A stretch of 64,000 nucleotides of DNA from positions 14,815 through 78,814 of the forward strand of contig JBMYZR010000004.1 of NCBI GenBank assembly GCA_049610565.1, read 5' to 3'. Position 1 is the stretch's first letter, and every line of letters starts with the position of its first letter. This DNA comes from UBA8752 sp049610565 (GTDB taxonomy: Bacteria; Bacteroidota; Bacteroidia; Flavobacteriales_D; Sanyastnellaceae). A model generated the notes under the pieces. That model worked only from the letters and a program-made list of their open reading frames with translations. It made no database searches and was not told the DNA's origin. This document shows, piece after piece, positions 9,273 to 18,634 of the stretch. The position numbers and the translations under genes are program-made.

Positions 9273-11459
9273 TCATTCGCAGTCGGAGCCGAAGGCGCCG
9301 AGGAAGACGAGCATGTCCGAGGTGGTGACCTGGCCATCCCCGTTGAGGTCTGCCATGCAGTCCGCGAGGCATCCGAAGTCACCTAGCAGAAGCAAGGCGT
9401 CCGATACCGTAATGAGGCCATCGTTGTCGAGGTCCGGGGGACAATCGTTGACGGGGTCGCCACCGCCGCCATTGTCACCGTTGCACAGGCCGGAGATGGA
9501 CCACGTGGCGTCGAACTGGGCACCGGAGGACGTTGAGTATCCGTTGAACAGGTAAATGGACCAGGTGCCCGATCCGGAGAGTCCGCTGCCGTTCAGGTCC
9601 ACGTCGGCGGTGTAGGTGCCCGACGTGCTGGACTGCCAACCCGACGGCCAGGCCGTGTAGTCGCCGATGCTGCTGCAGCCAGCAGGCGAACTGTTGTAGC
9701 CACCGACGGCGATGCAGTTGCCGTCGGGTGAGGTGATGGCCACCGCGAGGTCCGCCGCCCAGCTGGACCCTCCACCGGTGTTCGTCCAGTTCAGGGTGAT
9801 GTCGAGAGATTCCGGAGTGCCGGCAGCGTCGAAGGTGAAGAAGGCCGAAGCGGAGTTGGCACTCAACGTCGCGTTGAGGGACCCCTCCGCATCGCAGTCG
9901 CAGGGCTGGCCGGCGGGCGGATAGATGCAATCGCCGCTGTCGATGGTGGCGTCGGCATCGTAGTTGCAGGCGTCTGCATCCGTGCAGCCCACGCAGCTTG
10001 TTCCGTCCCCGCCGCAAACGCCACAGGCGTCATCGATGAGGCAGGATCCATCGTCCTCTTCGGCCTCTGGATCGAAGTTGCAGGCGCTGGGCAGGGTACA
10101 GCCCTCATTGGCGGCGCTGTTGGTCGGATAGCTGTCGAGCACGTCCGCACCCGTATTCAGGGGGTCGAGGTAACCGGACAGTCCCACCCCCCACGATACG
10201 TCCATCCGGCCGTAGTAGTCGTAGGCGCCGTTGTTGACCGATCCACTGCAGGCGGCGGCTCCACCGTAGAGCTGGCCGATGATGCGGTGGTTCTGGTCAA
10301 ACAGGGGAGAGCCAGAGGATCCCGGCTCGGTCACGCCGTCTTCCCACGCGCTGATCCACCAGACGGCTGCACCGCCTGCGGTCGACTGGTAGGGGCTGTT
10401 GTTCTCGAAGCATATCTTCTTGATGTCCCCGCTCGGATGGTGGATGCCCACGGCCGAACTCGGGGTGGATCCACTGACATCCCAGCCCGCATATTCCACA
10501 TTGAAGCTGGACGGCGGAGTGCTGCTCAATTCAATCAGGGCCACGTCGCTCGACCCGCTGTTGACGAGCAACGTGCCCCCCGAAACGCTCTGGTTGGTGG
10601 GGCCGGTGTTTCCGCCGCAGGTGCTGCTCTCGTGGTTGAAGTAGTACACCCAGTTGTTGGGGTTGCCGAGACAATGGTTCGCCGTCAGGAAGTACGGGGT
10701 CCCGTCCTCGGCCGTGTTGTTGACGAGGGCTCCGGTGCACACGGCAAACCCGCCGTTGGTGATGAGGGCCACAGCCTTCTTCTCGGTCTGCCAGGCCGAA
10801 CCGGAGGGACAATTGACATTGATGTTGCAGGCTCCGCTGTTGCCGAAGGGCCCCATGCTGACGTTGGCCGCGGGGTTCTCCGGGTGAAGCAGAAGGCTGC
10901 GGTAACCGTGGACGATCTGCGTGATGCGGACATCGCCTTGCCCATGAACGGCCAGGGGCTCTTGGTACTCCACCACGATGTGGTCGGCGTCGAGGATGCC
11001 CAAGGGGAGGTACCCCCATTCCTTTTCGTTGGCTTCGGTGAAGCTGCCCAGGAATCGGCTCCGGTCCGCGTTCCACACGTACAGCGTCGCGCCCGGCGGC
11101 ACGTCAAAGGCACCCAATGTCAGGCCGATGCCCGTCGCGCCAGGACAATGGATGCCCATGCGCCAGATCCAGCGGTCCTTTTCCTGGGTCCAGACGCCCG
11201 CGTCCTGCAGGCCAAGGCTGGTTTCCCGTTCGACGCCAAAGCGCCAGGGTGCCTCCTTGTACTGGTCGGTCACTGCATCCTCCGCGGCGAGTTCGGCCAG
11301 GTCCAAGGCCTCCGTTGACACCACCGGGATGGCGGTCATGTCCACATCGACCCCCCATTTCCAAGGCTGTCCGCCTTGGCTGATCTGGGCCGTGCCGATC
11401 TGGGTGCTGCCCGTCAGGATCGAGAGCAGCACCCAGAGGGGAAAGAAAGGCCGGCGCAT
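9273..11459 (-). CDS. Secreted trypsin-like (lysyl-endopeptidase-type) serine protease with CNYD modules and C-terminal EF-hands
   Basis: The 728-residue protein has a signal peptide (1 to about 25). A chymotrypsin-fold S1 domain of the lysyl endopeptidase kind lies around residues 205-440, with His262 (TANHC), Asp305 (SDVALIEL) and Ser382 (TEPGSSGSP) as the triad. Two Cys-rich CNYD modules follow (GCTxxxACNxDxxA...DGSC), then a beta-domain resembling a P/homo-B domain (DNA about 9480-9905) that is paralogous to one in the neighbouring metalloprotease. The C-terminus has two EF-hand loops (LDNDGLI, LNGDGQV) and ends FGSDCE. The ATG at 11457-11459 overlaps the metalloprotease stop by one base; a GTG one codon earlier is possible. 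Expected role: extracellular protein degradation. Confidence 0.88.
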   Translation of the reverse strand: MRRPFFPLWVLLSILTGSTQIGTAQISQGGQPWKWGVDVDMTAIPVVSTEALDLAELAAEDAVTDQYKEAPWRFGVERETSLGLQDAGVWTQEKDRWIWRMGIHCPGATGIGLTLGAFDVPPGATLYVWNADRSRFLGSFTEANEKEWGYLPLGILDADHIVVEYQEPLAVHGQGDVRITQIVHGYRSLLLHPENPAANVSMGPFGNSGACNINVNCPSGSAWQTEKKAVALITNGGFAVCTGALVNNTAEDGTPYFLTANHCLGNPNNWVYYFNHESSTCGGNTGPTNQSVSGGTLLVNSGSSDVALIELSSTPPSSFNVEYAGWDVSGSTPSSAVGIHHPSGDIKKICFENNSPYQSTAGGAAVWWISAWEDGVTEPGSSGSPLFDQNHRIIGQLYGGAAACSGSVNNGAYDYYGRMDVSWGVGLSGYLDPLNTGADVLDSYPTNSAANEGCTLPSACNFDPEAEEDDGSCLIDDACGVCGGDGTSCVGCTDADACNYDADATIDSGDCIYPPAGQPCDCDAEGSLNATLSANSASAFFTFDAAGTPESLDITLNWTNTGGGSSWAADLAVAITSPDGNCIAVGGYNSSPAGCSSIGDYTAWPSGWQSSTSGTYTADVDLNGSGLSGSGTWSIYLFNGYSTSSGAQFDATWSISGLCNGDNGGGGDPVNDCPPDLDNDGLITVSDALLLLGDFGCLADCMADLNGDGQVTTSDMLVFLGAFGSDCE

Positions 11460-14400
11460 CACTCGCAGGAGCTGCCGAAGAGGGACAACATCACGAGCAT
11501 GTCCGACGTGGTCACGGTGCCGTCACCGTTCATGTCGTGCGTGCAGTCCGCCGGACATCCGAAGTCACCGAGCAACATCAGCAGGTCACCGATGCCGATG
11601 ATGCCGTCGTTGTTGAAGTCTCCGAAGCATTCGTACACCTCCTGGAAGGTGAGGCTCTGCTGGAGAATTTGCGGGTTCTCGAGGTCTGCAGTCCGCGTCT
11701 GGAGGTTGACCGTCAGGTTGACTTCACCATCCGTCGTCAGCTGGGCGATGAGCACATGGCCATCGGCGTCCGGGAAGGCGGTGGGCTCCAGGTCGGGGTA
11801 GATGAAGACCGATCCTCCGTTGACATCGTTGGCCACGATGGCACCTCCGTTGGCTTCGAATTCAGCGAAGTCCAGACCGATGGTGCTCACATCGGCGGAG
11901 TTGTCCTGACCGCCCACGGTGAGCCAGCTGTCGAATTCGAGCAGCGGGTCGACCGGCAGGACGGCCGGGTTGTAGTCCACGGCAAGGGCTCCACCGAGCG
12001 CGTTCTGATAGAAGGTCGTGGTGGTGGTGATGGACAAGGGGACACTGTCGAAGCCGTACACGGCCACGAGTTGCTCGGTCGGGTCGGAGAACTCTGCCCA
12101 CACGCGATAGGTGGTCATGCCGTTGACGGTGTTCTGGCCCACGACATCGTATCCGATCTGGACAAAGCTGCTCTCGACCACTTCGTCCTCGTCACAGATG
12201 CCGTCGTTGTCAGCGTCGTTGAGGCAGTTCCCGTCGCAGTCGAGGTTGTCGGCTGCGGGGTAGGTGCAGGACCCGTCGTCCACCGTAGCGGACGCGCTGT
12301 AGTTGCAGGCATCCGGGTCGGTGCAACCGGGGATGTCGCCACCTGTGCAGGTGTTGATGGTCTCCCCATCTCCGAAGTCGCCGCCCGTGGCCACCACCAC
12401 ACCGTCCACCTCGAGGGTGTAGCTGCCGTTGCCGTACTGACAGCAGATGCCGTCACCGAAGGAGTCGCTGACCGTGAGGTCGTAGCAACCCTCGGGGAGG
12501 CAGGCCGTTTCGACCACGGTCGCGTCGGGCTGGTCATACGGACCTCCGGACCACACCGTGTTGCCCGAGGCGTCGGTCAGGATCCACGTGAACTCTCCCG
12601 GGTATTGGTCGAGCACGGTGGTCATGGTGTAGTTCACACCGTCGAGCACACAGGAACCGTCGTCCAGAATGGCGTCGGGATCGTAGTTGCAGGCATCGGG
12701 GTTGGTGCAGCCACCGCAGGTGCTGTTGTCTCCTCCGCACACGCCGCAATCGTCGTCGAAGAGGCAGGACCCATCATCCTGGGTGGCCGTCTCGTCGTAG
12801 TTGCAGGCTGCCGGCAGGGTGCATCCGAGGCAATCGAAATCGCAGGTGCCGTTGTCGATGCCCGCATCCGGATCGAAGTTGCAGGCCGTCGGATCGGTGC
12901 AGCCGAAGTTGAGGTTGTCCGTGCAGAATTCCGTGGTTTCTCCGAAATCGAAGTCCCCTCCGGAGGCAATGAGGTTGCCGTCCACCGTCAGGGTGTACCC
13001 ACCCGGATCGAAGATGCCGTCCCCGAAGCTGTCGGCGATGCTGAAGGTGTAGCAACCATCACCCACGCAGAGGGACTGTTCGTCGGTTGTCCCCGCTCCG
13101 GTATAAGGGCCGCCGCTCAACAGGACCGTTCCCGTGGAGTCCGAGAGGGTCCAGGTCGTTTCTCCGGGCCAGGTGTCGGTTGTGACACTGACCGTTACGG
13201 CAATGCCGTCTCCGATGCAGCTTCCATCGTCGATGGTGGCCTCCGCATCGTAGTTGCAGCTTTCCGGGTCGGTGCAGCCGTAGCAGCTGAAGTCACAGGT
13301 GCCGTTGTCGAGCTCCGCATCGGCATCGTAGTTGCACGCGGTGGCATCGGTGCATCCGAAGGCTCCACCGACACAGAAAGTCGTGGATTCGGATTCTCCG
13401 TATTCGCCACCCGCGGCCACGGTGGATCCGTCTACCGTCAATTCATAGTTGCCATCGCCAAAGGCACAGCAGATGCCGTCGCCGAAGCTGTCGTAGATGG
13501 TGAAGGTGTAGCACCCTTCGGCCGCGCAGAAGTTCTCGACCAGGGTGGTCGCCGCATCCGCATACGGGCCGCCGGACGCCACGATGGCCCCGGTGCTGTC
13601 CGTGAGGTCCCACGTGATCTCACCGGGGTAGTTGTCCGTCAGGAGGGTCAGGGTGAACCCAAGACCTTCCGAGAGACAGGACCCGTCGTCGATGACGGCG
13701 TCCGGATCGTAGTTGCATGCGGTGCTGTCGGTGCAGCCTCCACAGGTGCTGTCGTCTCCTCCACACTCACCGCAGAGGTCGAGGAACAGGCAGGACCCGT
13801 CGTCGATGATGACGGTGGCGTCGTAGTTGCAGGCGGTGCTGTCGGTGCAGCCACCGCAGGTGCTGTTGTCCCCGGCGCAGATGCCGCAGAGGTCGAGGTC
13901 GGCACAAGAGCCATCGTCCACCGTCGCATCCTCGTCGTAGTTGCAACTGGCCGGGTCGGTGCAGCCGTCGATCACACCGCCGATGCAGACATCGTTGAGG
14001 GTGATGTCGGCCACGTAGGTCACGTCGCCGCTGCTGGAGTAGCCGTTGATGAGTTGAATCGACCAGTCTCCGTCACCGGACAGTTCCGCTCCGCTCAGGT
14101 CGATGGTGGCGAGGTAGGATCCCGAATCACCGAGCGTCCAATCATCAGGCCACAGACCGTACCCGCCGAGGTCCGTGCATCCGGCACTGATGCCGGCGGT
14201 GAAGCCTCCGAACTCGATGCATTCGCCCGACGGTGCCGTGATGACCACGAGCATGTCCGCGGCCCAGCTTCCGGCGCTGGTGGTGTAGTCGAGGGCGATG
14301 TCGAATGTGCTCAATTCGCCCGTGCCGGTGAAGGAGACGGCCGTGCCGCTGGCTCCACCCGCAAGGGTTTCGGTGATGCTCAAGTCCGTGGAGCAGTCGC

Positions 14401-16312
14401 AGATGCCACCCACCGGGGGGTAGGTGCAGGACGCATCATCGATGGTGGCGTCCGGGTTGTAGTTGCACGCGGTGGAATCGGTGCAGCCCACGCAGCTCGT
14501 GCCATCGCCGGCGCAGACGCCGCATTGGTCGATGTCGGCGCAGCTGCCGTCGTCCACCGTGGCGTCCGGGTTGTAGTTGCAGAATCCGGGATCGGTGCAG
14601 CCGAAGCAACTGAAGTCGCAGCTGCCGTCGTCTGCCACGGCATCCGGGTTGTAGTTGCAGGCACCGGAATCGGTGCAGCCGAGGACAATGTCGCCCACGC
14701 AGACTTCCGTGGATTCGGTGTCTCCGAAGTCTCCTCCGGAGGCCAGTACGACGCCATCCTGTGAGAACTCGTATCCGCCGTTGCCGTAGGCGCAGCACAT
14801 GCCGTCACCAAAGCTGTCGTTGATGGTGAGGGTGTAGCAGCCATCCCCGACGCAGGTGGATTCGACCACGGTGCCACTGGCCCCGTACGGCCCACCGGAC
14901 CAGACGACATTGCCGTCGGCATCGGCCAGGAACCAGCTCGTCTCTCCGGGGTAGTTGTCGAGCGTGAGGGTCAGCTCCACATCCACGCCTTGTGAATCCA
15001 AGCTGAAGTCGCTGCTGGCCGCGTCATTGGACGTGTCCTCGTCAATCCCGCCATTGGGGGCGGAGACCGTCGCGGCGAACGTGTGGTCCCCATCACCGGG
15101 GGTCAAGGTGCCCAAGCTCACGGATTCGGACTCGCCGAATTCGAGGGAGCCGGTCCAGCTGTAGGTCATGTCTGCTCCATTGTCCACGGAGTAGGTGATG
15201 GTCGCGGAGGTCAGGGTGTTGCCTCCATTGTTGAAGAGCACCACGCTGGCGTCGACCTCGGTGGCGCAGGTGAAGCCCGCGGGAGAGTTGACCGCGTTCA
15301 ATGCCGCATCCAGGTCGAAGTCCGGGACGGCCGGCAGGCAGCCATCCGAAGAGAGCAGGCTGGCCCGGGTGCCGCCGGGTGCAAACAGGGCCTGCATGCG
15401 GTCTGCCTGTCCCTGGGAGAAGACGTTCATGCAGGCGTCGTCGGAATAGTCCATGTAGTTCTGGACCATGTCTTCGGTGCTGCAGCTGATGTGGCCGAGG
15501 GCGCAGCCGTAGTTGGCGCCATCGGACTCCGGCGTGTCCGCCACGAAGTCGTCGGCTCCACAACCGCCGTCGCCCCAGATGTGGCGCAGGTTGAGCCAGT
15601 GGCCGACCTCGTGGGTCGCCGTCCGTCCGAGGTTGTAGGCACCGGCTCCGGGACCATTGAGGCCCGTGAACTGGTAGCCGCAGACGATGCCGTCCGTGGC
15701 GGGGTTGCCACCGGGGAACTGGGCGTAACCCAGCAGTCCGCCACCGAGGTTGCAGACCCAGAAGTTCATGTACTCATCGGCCGGCCAAGCGTCGGAGCCT
15801 CCTGCGCTGGAGAACTTGACGTTGTCCGATGTGCCGAACCCACTGACTGTGGTGGGCACCCGCAGGATGCCGTCAGACGGGGCGCCGTTCGGGGCGCGGG
15901 TGGCGAGGCAGAACTCGATCTCCGTGTCGGCGGCTTGCGGCCAGATGTTGTCCTGGTCGGCGTTCATCCGGCGGAAGTCGTCGTTGAGGATTTGCAGCTG
16001 TTCGAGGAGCCGGGCATCGGGGATGTTTTCCTGCTCGTTGGCGTAGACCACGTGGAACACCACCGGGATGGTGACCACGACAGGCTGCATCTGTGCGCCA
16101 TTGGCACGGGCCTCCTGTCGGGCTTGCACGAAGGCGGCCGTGTGCTGTTCGATGTCCGCGTGATGCTTGGCGTAAGCAGCATCGATGCCCATCATCTGGA
16201 CATGCTTGTCGTGGGCTGCACAGGAGCGTTGAGCGGGCGCTTCAGGGGTTTTGACCTGCGCGGAAAGGGTGACGCCCAAGCACAGGGCGAGAAAGAGAGA
16301 GGAAATTCTCAT
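11459..16312 (-). CDS. Giant secreted M43 (pappalysin-like) metalloprotease with tandem Cys-rich modules
   Basis: This 1617-residue protein has a signal peptide (1-19). The N-terminal M43 peptidase domain carries HEVGHWLNLRH (residues 234-244) and a Met-turn near Met287. Beyond a CARDB-like beta domain come four copies of a roughly 95-residue repeat (YPGE...W...SGGPY...GCYT...DSFGDG...C) mixed with twelve Cys-rich CNYD modules (GCTDxxACNYxxxAxxDDGSC) and one P/homo-B-like domain (about 13980-14400). The C-terminus has EF-hand loops FNNDGII and MNGDGTV and ends FGSSCE. It is followed by a serine protease gene coupled through TGATG. It should act outside the cell. The repeats look stabilised by disulphides and calcium. 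No type IX sorting domain is recognisable. Confidence 0.88.
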   Translation of the reverse strand: MRISSLFLALCLGVTLSAQVKTPEAPAQRSCAAHDKHVQMMGIDAAYAKHHADIEQHTAAFVQARQEARANGAQMQPVVVTIPVVFHVVYANEQENIPDARLLEQLQILNDDFRRMNADQDNIWPQAADTEIEFCLATRAPNGAPSDGILRVPTTVSGFGTSDNVKFSSAGGSDAWPADEYMNFWVCNLGGGLLGYAQFPGGNPATDGIVCGYQFTGLNGPGAGAYNLGRTATHEVGHWLNLRHIWGDGGCGADDFVADTPESDGANYGCALGHISCSTEDMVQNYMDYSDDACMNVFSQGQADRMQALFAPGGTRASLLSSDGCLPAVPDFDLDAALNAVNSPAGFTCATEVDASVVLFNNGGNTLTSATITYSVDNGADMTYSWTGSLEFGESESVSLGTLTPGDGDHTFAATVSAPNGGIDEDTSNDAASSDFSLDSQGVDVELTLTLDNYPGETSWFLADADGNVVWSGGPYGASGTVVESTCVGDGCYTLTINDSFGDGMCCAYGNGGYEFSQDGVVLASGGDFGDTESTEVCVGDIVLGCTDSGACNYNPDAVADDGSCDFSCFGCTDPGFCNYNPDATVDDGSCADIDQCGVCAGDGTSCVGCTDSTACNYNPDATIDDASCTYPPVGGICDCSTDLSITETLAGGASGTAVSFTGTGELSTFDIALDYTTSAGSWAADMLVVITAPSGECIEFGGFTAGISAGCTDLGGYGLWPDDWTLGDSGSYLATIDLSGAELSGDGDWSIQLINGYSSSGDVTYVADITLNDVCIGGVIDGCTDPASCNYDEDATVDDGSCADLDLCGICAGDNSTCGGCTDSTACNYDATVIIDDGSCLFLDLCGECGGDDSTCGGCTDSTACNYDPDAVIDDGSCLSEGLGFTLTLLTDNYPGEITWDLTDSTGAIVASGGPYADAATTLVENFCAAEGCYTFTIYDSFGDGICCAFGDGNYELTVDGSTVAAGGEYGESESTTFCVGGAFGCTDATACNYDADAELDNGTCDFSCYGCTDPESCNYDAEATIDDGSCIGDGIAVTVSVTTDTWPGETTWTLSDSTGTVLLSGGPYTGAGTTDEQSLCVGDGCYTFSIADSFGDGIFDPGGYTLTVDGNLIASGGDFDFGETTEFCTDNLNFGCTDPTACNFDPDAGIDNGTCDFDCLGCTLPAACNYDETATQDDGSCLFDDDCGVCGGDNSTCGGCTNPDACNYDPDAILDDGSCVLDGVNYTMTTVLDQYPGEFTWILTDASGNTVWSGGPYDQPDATVVETACLPEGCYDLTVSDSFGDGICCQYGNGSYTLEVDGVVVATGGDFGDGETINTCTGGDIPGCTDPDACNYSASATVDDGSCTYPAADNLDCDGNCLNDADNDGICDEDEVVESSFVQIGYDVVGQNTVNGMTTYRVWAEFSDPTEQLVAVYGFDSVPLSITTTTTFYQNALGGALAVDYNPAVLPVDPLLEFDSWLTVGGQDNSADVSTIGLDFAEFEANGGAIVANDVNGGSVFIYPDLEPTAFPDADGHVLIAQLTTDGEVNLTVNLQTRTADLENPQILQQSLTFQEVYECFGDFNNDGIIGIGDLLMLLGDFGCPADCTHDMNGDGTVTTSDMLVMLSLFGSSCE

Positions 16313-16425
16313 GGTGGGTTTGGTTCAGCTGGCAGACAGGGTCCGGCACATCAATATGCACAGAACTGCCGGAAATCGCGACTTTATTATCTACGTTCTT
16401 CTCAACCCTTTTGTTGGTGGAACGG

Positions 16426-16455
16426 TTGCAGACAATGGGTTTTGATGTAAATTCG
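16426..16455 (+). promoter_or_regulatory. Promoter of tRNA-Gly
   Basis: A -33 TTG at 16426-16428 and a -7 box TAAATTCG at 16448-16455 are separated by exactly 19 bases, the spacing known for Bacteroidota sigma-A promoters (TTG-N19-TAnnTTTG, with one mismatch here). The predicted start falls about 5 bases before the tRNA. Confidence 0.65.
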
Positions 16456-16465
16456 CCGTCCGCAA

Positions 16466-16538
16466 GCGAGAATAGCTCAGTTGGTAGAGCACAACCTTGC
16501 CAAGGTTGGGGTCGCGAGTTCGAGTCTCGTTTCTCGCT
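16466..16538 (+). tRNA. tRNA-Gly (anticodon GCC)
   Basis: A 73-nt tRNA. Acceptor stem GCGAGAA/TTCTCGC with discriminator T (usual for bacterial tRNA-Gly), D-arm GCTC-AGTTGGTA-GAGC, anticodon stem CAACC/GGTTG around loop TTGCCAA giving GCC, and T-arm GCGAG-TTCGAGT-CTCGT. CCA is not encoded. It is divergent from the M43 protease gene. Confidence 0.97.
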
Positions 16539-16544
16539 CAAGGT

Positions 16545-16577
16545 GAAGGGCTTCCGAAAGGAGGCCCTTCTTCATTT
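16545..16577. terminator. Intrinsic terminator after tRNA-Gly
   Basis: An 11-bp hairpin, GAAGGGCTTCC / GGAGGCCCTTC, with a GAAA tetraloop (16556-16559) and one G:T pair, is followed by the T-rich TTCATTT. It lies 6 bases after the tRNA and 10 bases before the stop of the convergent Kdo transferase gene, so it may serve both. Confidence 0.75.
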
Positions 16578-16586
16578 CGGGGTCGT

Positions 16587-17861
16587 TCATCGGCCAGCCC
16601 CAGTGCCCAGGATGCGGTCCGCAATGCGGTGGGCAGCGCCACTTCGCTTCGTTACCCAACGGCTGGCGATGACGCCTTTCTCTTCGAGAGTGGAGGCCGA
16701 GTCGGGCGCCATCCAGGTCCGCAGGAGATCGGCCATCTCGTCGGGAGTGTTGCACACATGCAGGGCGCCTTCGGCTTCGAGGGCGACGATTTCCCGGAAT
16801 CCTTCGGTGGCCGGCCCGACAGCGATTGGCAATCCGAAGGCTGCCGGCTCCAGCGTGTTGTGCACGCCAGCGCCCCATCCGCCCCCGACAACGGCGAGGG
16901 TGCCGAGGCGGTAGGCGTGCTTGAGGAGGCCGACTTCATCGAGGATCAACCCTTCAGAAGGGGGCAGATTCCCCGTCCGGTGCTGGGAGGTTCTCGGAAA
17001 TCCCGAGGCGGAGGCCCACTCCGCAACGGCTGGACTGCCCACTTCGTGGGGAGCGACGAGGAAGCACCAGGCCTCACGACGCCCAAAGCAGCCTTGCACC
17101 GCCTGCCATTCCCCGGGCCAGGCGCTCCCGACAATCAGCAAGGTCCGTTCGCCGATCCAGGTCGACAGGCGGTTCAGCTGGACCTGGACCTTGTCGCCAG
17201 CCGGTCTCGACGCGGTGTCCAGCACGCGGTCCACGCGTGGGTCTCCCGTGACGTCGCAGTCGATTCCGAAGCGGGCCATGACCGCTTTCGATTCGCCATC
17301 CTGCACTTGAACCGTGGTGAAGGCGGACAGGAGGCTGCGGATGCCCGCGCCCCAGCGGTTGGCGGGGAACCGTCCGCGGTCAAACCGCCCTGCGACCAGG
17401 TGGACCCGGCATCCGGCCTCCAGTCGAGCGTTCAGGAGACCCGGCCACAGTTCATATTTGATGAGGACCGTGTCCGCCGCGGGAATCAACGCGTGGAACC
17501 GCCGCATGGCGCGCGGGCTGTCCAAGGGCAGGTAGTCAACGTGGTCGGCGACGTCCGGTGGCACGGACTCGATGCCGGAGGGGGAGAAGAAGGTCAACAG
17601 GATGGGGCGCTCCGGCGCACGCTCCCGCAAGGCGGCCAGGACCGGTGCTCCCTGCTCGAATTCGCCGAAGCTGGCGCAATGGAGGTGGATCCACTCTCCC
17701 CGTCGATCGGGGCCGGCATTTCGTGCGGCTTGGGCGAGCCGGTCCTCCCACCCTCGGCGGCCTGTCACGGCTTTCCGCGCTTTGGGGTGCCCCACCGCGG
17801 CGGCGAGGTGCACCCCGGTCCTGTAGGCGGCCAGCCCCAATGCGTAAAGCACTCCGAACAT
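16587..17861 (-). CDS. waaA: 3-deoxy-D-manno-octulosonic acid (Kdo) transferase
   Basis: The 424-residue product matches WaaA/KdtA, the GT30 glycosyltransferase that adds Kdo from CMP-Kdo to lipid A precursor at the inner membrane. Visible features are an N-terminal hydrophobic anchor, HCASFGEFEQG (with the conserved glutamate used as base in this family), IKYELWPGLL, the DPRVDRV segment and the donor-site region VGGGWGAGVHNTLEPAAFGLPIAVGP. Length is normal. The ATG at 17859-17861 shares one base with the upstream gene's stop. Its presence shows a Gram-negative outer membrane with lipopolysaccharide. Confidence 0.92.
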   Translation of the reverse strand: MFGVLYALGLAAYRTGVHLAAAVGHPKARKAVTGRRGWEDRLAQAARNAGPDRRGEWIHLHCASFGEFEQGAPVLAALRERAPERPILLTFFSPSGIESVPPDVADHVDYLPLDSPRAMRRFHALIPAADTVLIKYELWPGLLNARLEAGCRVHLVAGRFDRGRFPANRWGAGIRSLLSAFTTVQVQDGESKAVMARFGIDCDVTGDPRVDRVLDTASRPAGDKVQVQLNRLSTWIGERTLLIVGSAWPGEWQAVQGCFGRREAWCFLVAPHEVGSPAVAEWASASGFPRTSQHRTGNLPPSEGLILDEVGLLKHAYRLGTLAVVGGGWGAGVHNTLEPAAFGLPIAVGPATEGFREIVALEAEGALHVCNTPDEMADLLRTWMAPDSASTLEEKGVIASRWVTKRSGAAHRIADRILGTGAGR

Positions 17862-18634
17862 CAATAGACGTAATCGACCGACGTGCTCCTCGCCTCGAGC
17901 CGAAGGATCCAGGCGGCGAACAGCCCCAACGCCCCATCCCGTCGGGGGCCGACATCCACCGTGCCCGTGTCGGCATTCCATGCCCGGCTTGGGGACAGCC
18001 GACCGATCAGGGCCTCCAAGCCGAACTGGAAGCGCGCCTGTCCCTTGGGGGAGTGGTATTCGATGCCGGCGCGGGGCACCAGGACCCATCCCCCGCTGAG
18101 GCGGTCATAGCCCTTGAGGTAGGGGTCTTCCAATTGGGTGATGCGGTTGCCCCGGTTCTGGAAGTGGACCTTGTGTTCCCAGAACCCGGCGCCCAGCTCG
18201 GCAATGAACCCCGTTTCCGGGTGCCGAACGCCCAGTGGCCACTTGCGGCCGAGCGTGGCGAGCAAGAGGGTCCCGCGCTGCTGCGGGGTGACGAGGGCGA
18301 TGCGGCCTTCATTGTCGATGACATGGCCTCGGGGGTCGATGAGGTTCTGCAGCAGACCGGGTTCCCGGACGTCGGCGCCGGTCTGGAACCGATACTGGAC
18401 GCCGTATCGCCACCCGGAATCGGCGGTCCGTCTCCACCCGATGCCGACGGTGTTGGCCGTTCCGAATCGGTCGGCGAGGTCTCCCCAAGGGACATGCAAC
18501 GCCGTGTGGATGAGCAGTTGGTGGCCCGGTTGGGCGGCGGGGCGCGCCTCGGAACCGTCCTGGCTCCATCCGGTCTGGAAGGCAGCGAGGCTGGCGAGCA
18601 GCAGGAGGGCAGAACGGGTGTGGCGAATGGGCAT
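17861..18634 (-). CDS. Exported protein of unknown function, probable outer-membrane beta-barrel
   Basis: A 257-residue protein with a signal peptide (1 to about 25, ending GWSQ). The mature part alternates polar and hydrophobic residues with many Gly and aromatic residues (GIGWRRT, WRYGVQYRFQTG, LLATLGRKWPLG, GFIAELGAGFWEH), the pattern of a small beta-barrel related to porin-like families. No enzyme motif was seen. It overlaps the Kdo transferase start by one base and the preceding gene's stop by one base, so the three are co-transcribed. The ATG at 18632-18634 was preferred over a GTG one codon upstream because it preserves the TGATG coupling used throughout the operon. Confidence 0.7.
   Translation of the reverse strand: MPIRHTRSALLLLASLAAFQTGWSQDGSEARPAAQPGHQLLIHTALHVPWGDLADRFGTANTVGIGWRRTADSGWRYGVQYRFQTGADVREPGLLQNLIDPRGHVIDNEGRIALVTPQQRGTLLLATLGRKWPLGVRHPETGFIAELGAGFWEHKVHFQNRGNRITQLEDPYLKGYDRLSGGWVLVPRAGIEYHSPKGQARFQFGLEALIGRLSPSRAWNADTGTVDVGPRRDGALGLFAAWILRLEARSTSVDYVY

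Noticed and set aside
12250..14680. Regularly spaced DNA repeats that could be taken for a CRISPR array or minisatellite
   Set aside because: They keep the reading frame, vary at third codon positions and encode Cys-rich protein modules, so they are coding repeats.
11537..14764. 1075-codon open frame on the plus strand opposite the M43 protease
   Set aside because: It mirrors the repeats of the real gene, has no signal peptide or known motif, and its Val/Gly/His-rich make-up is what reverse-reading of a G+C-rich gene gives.
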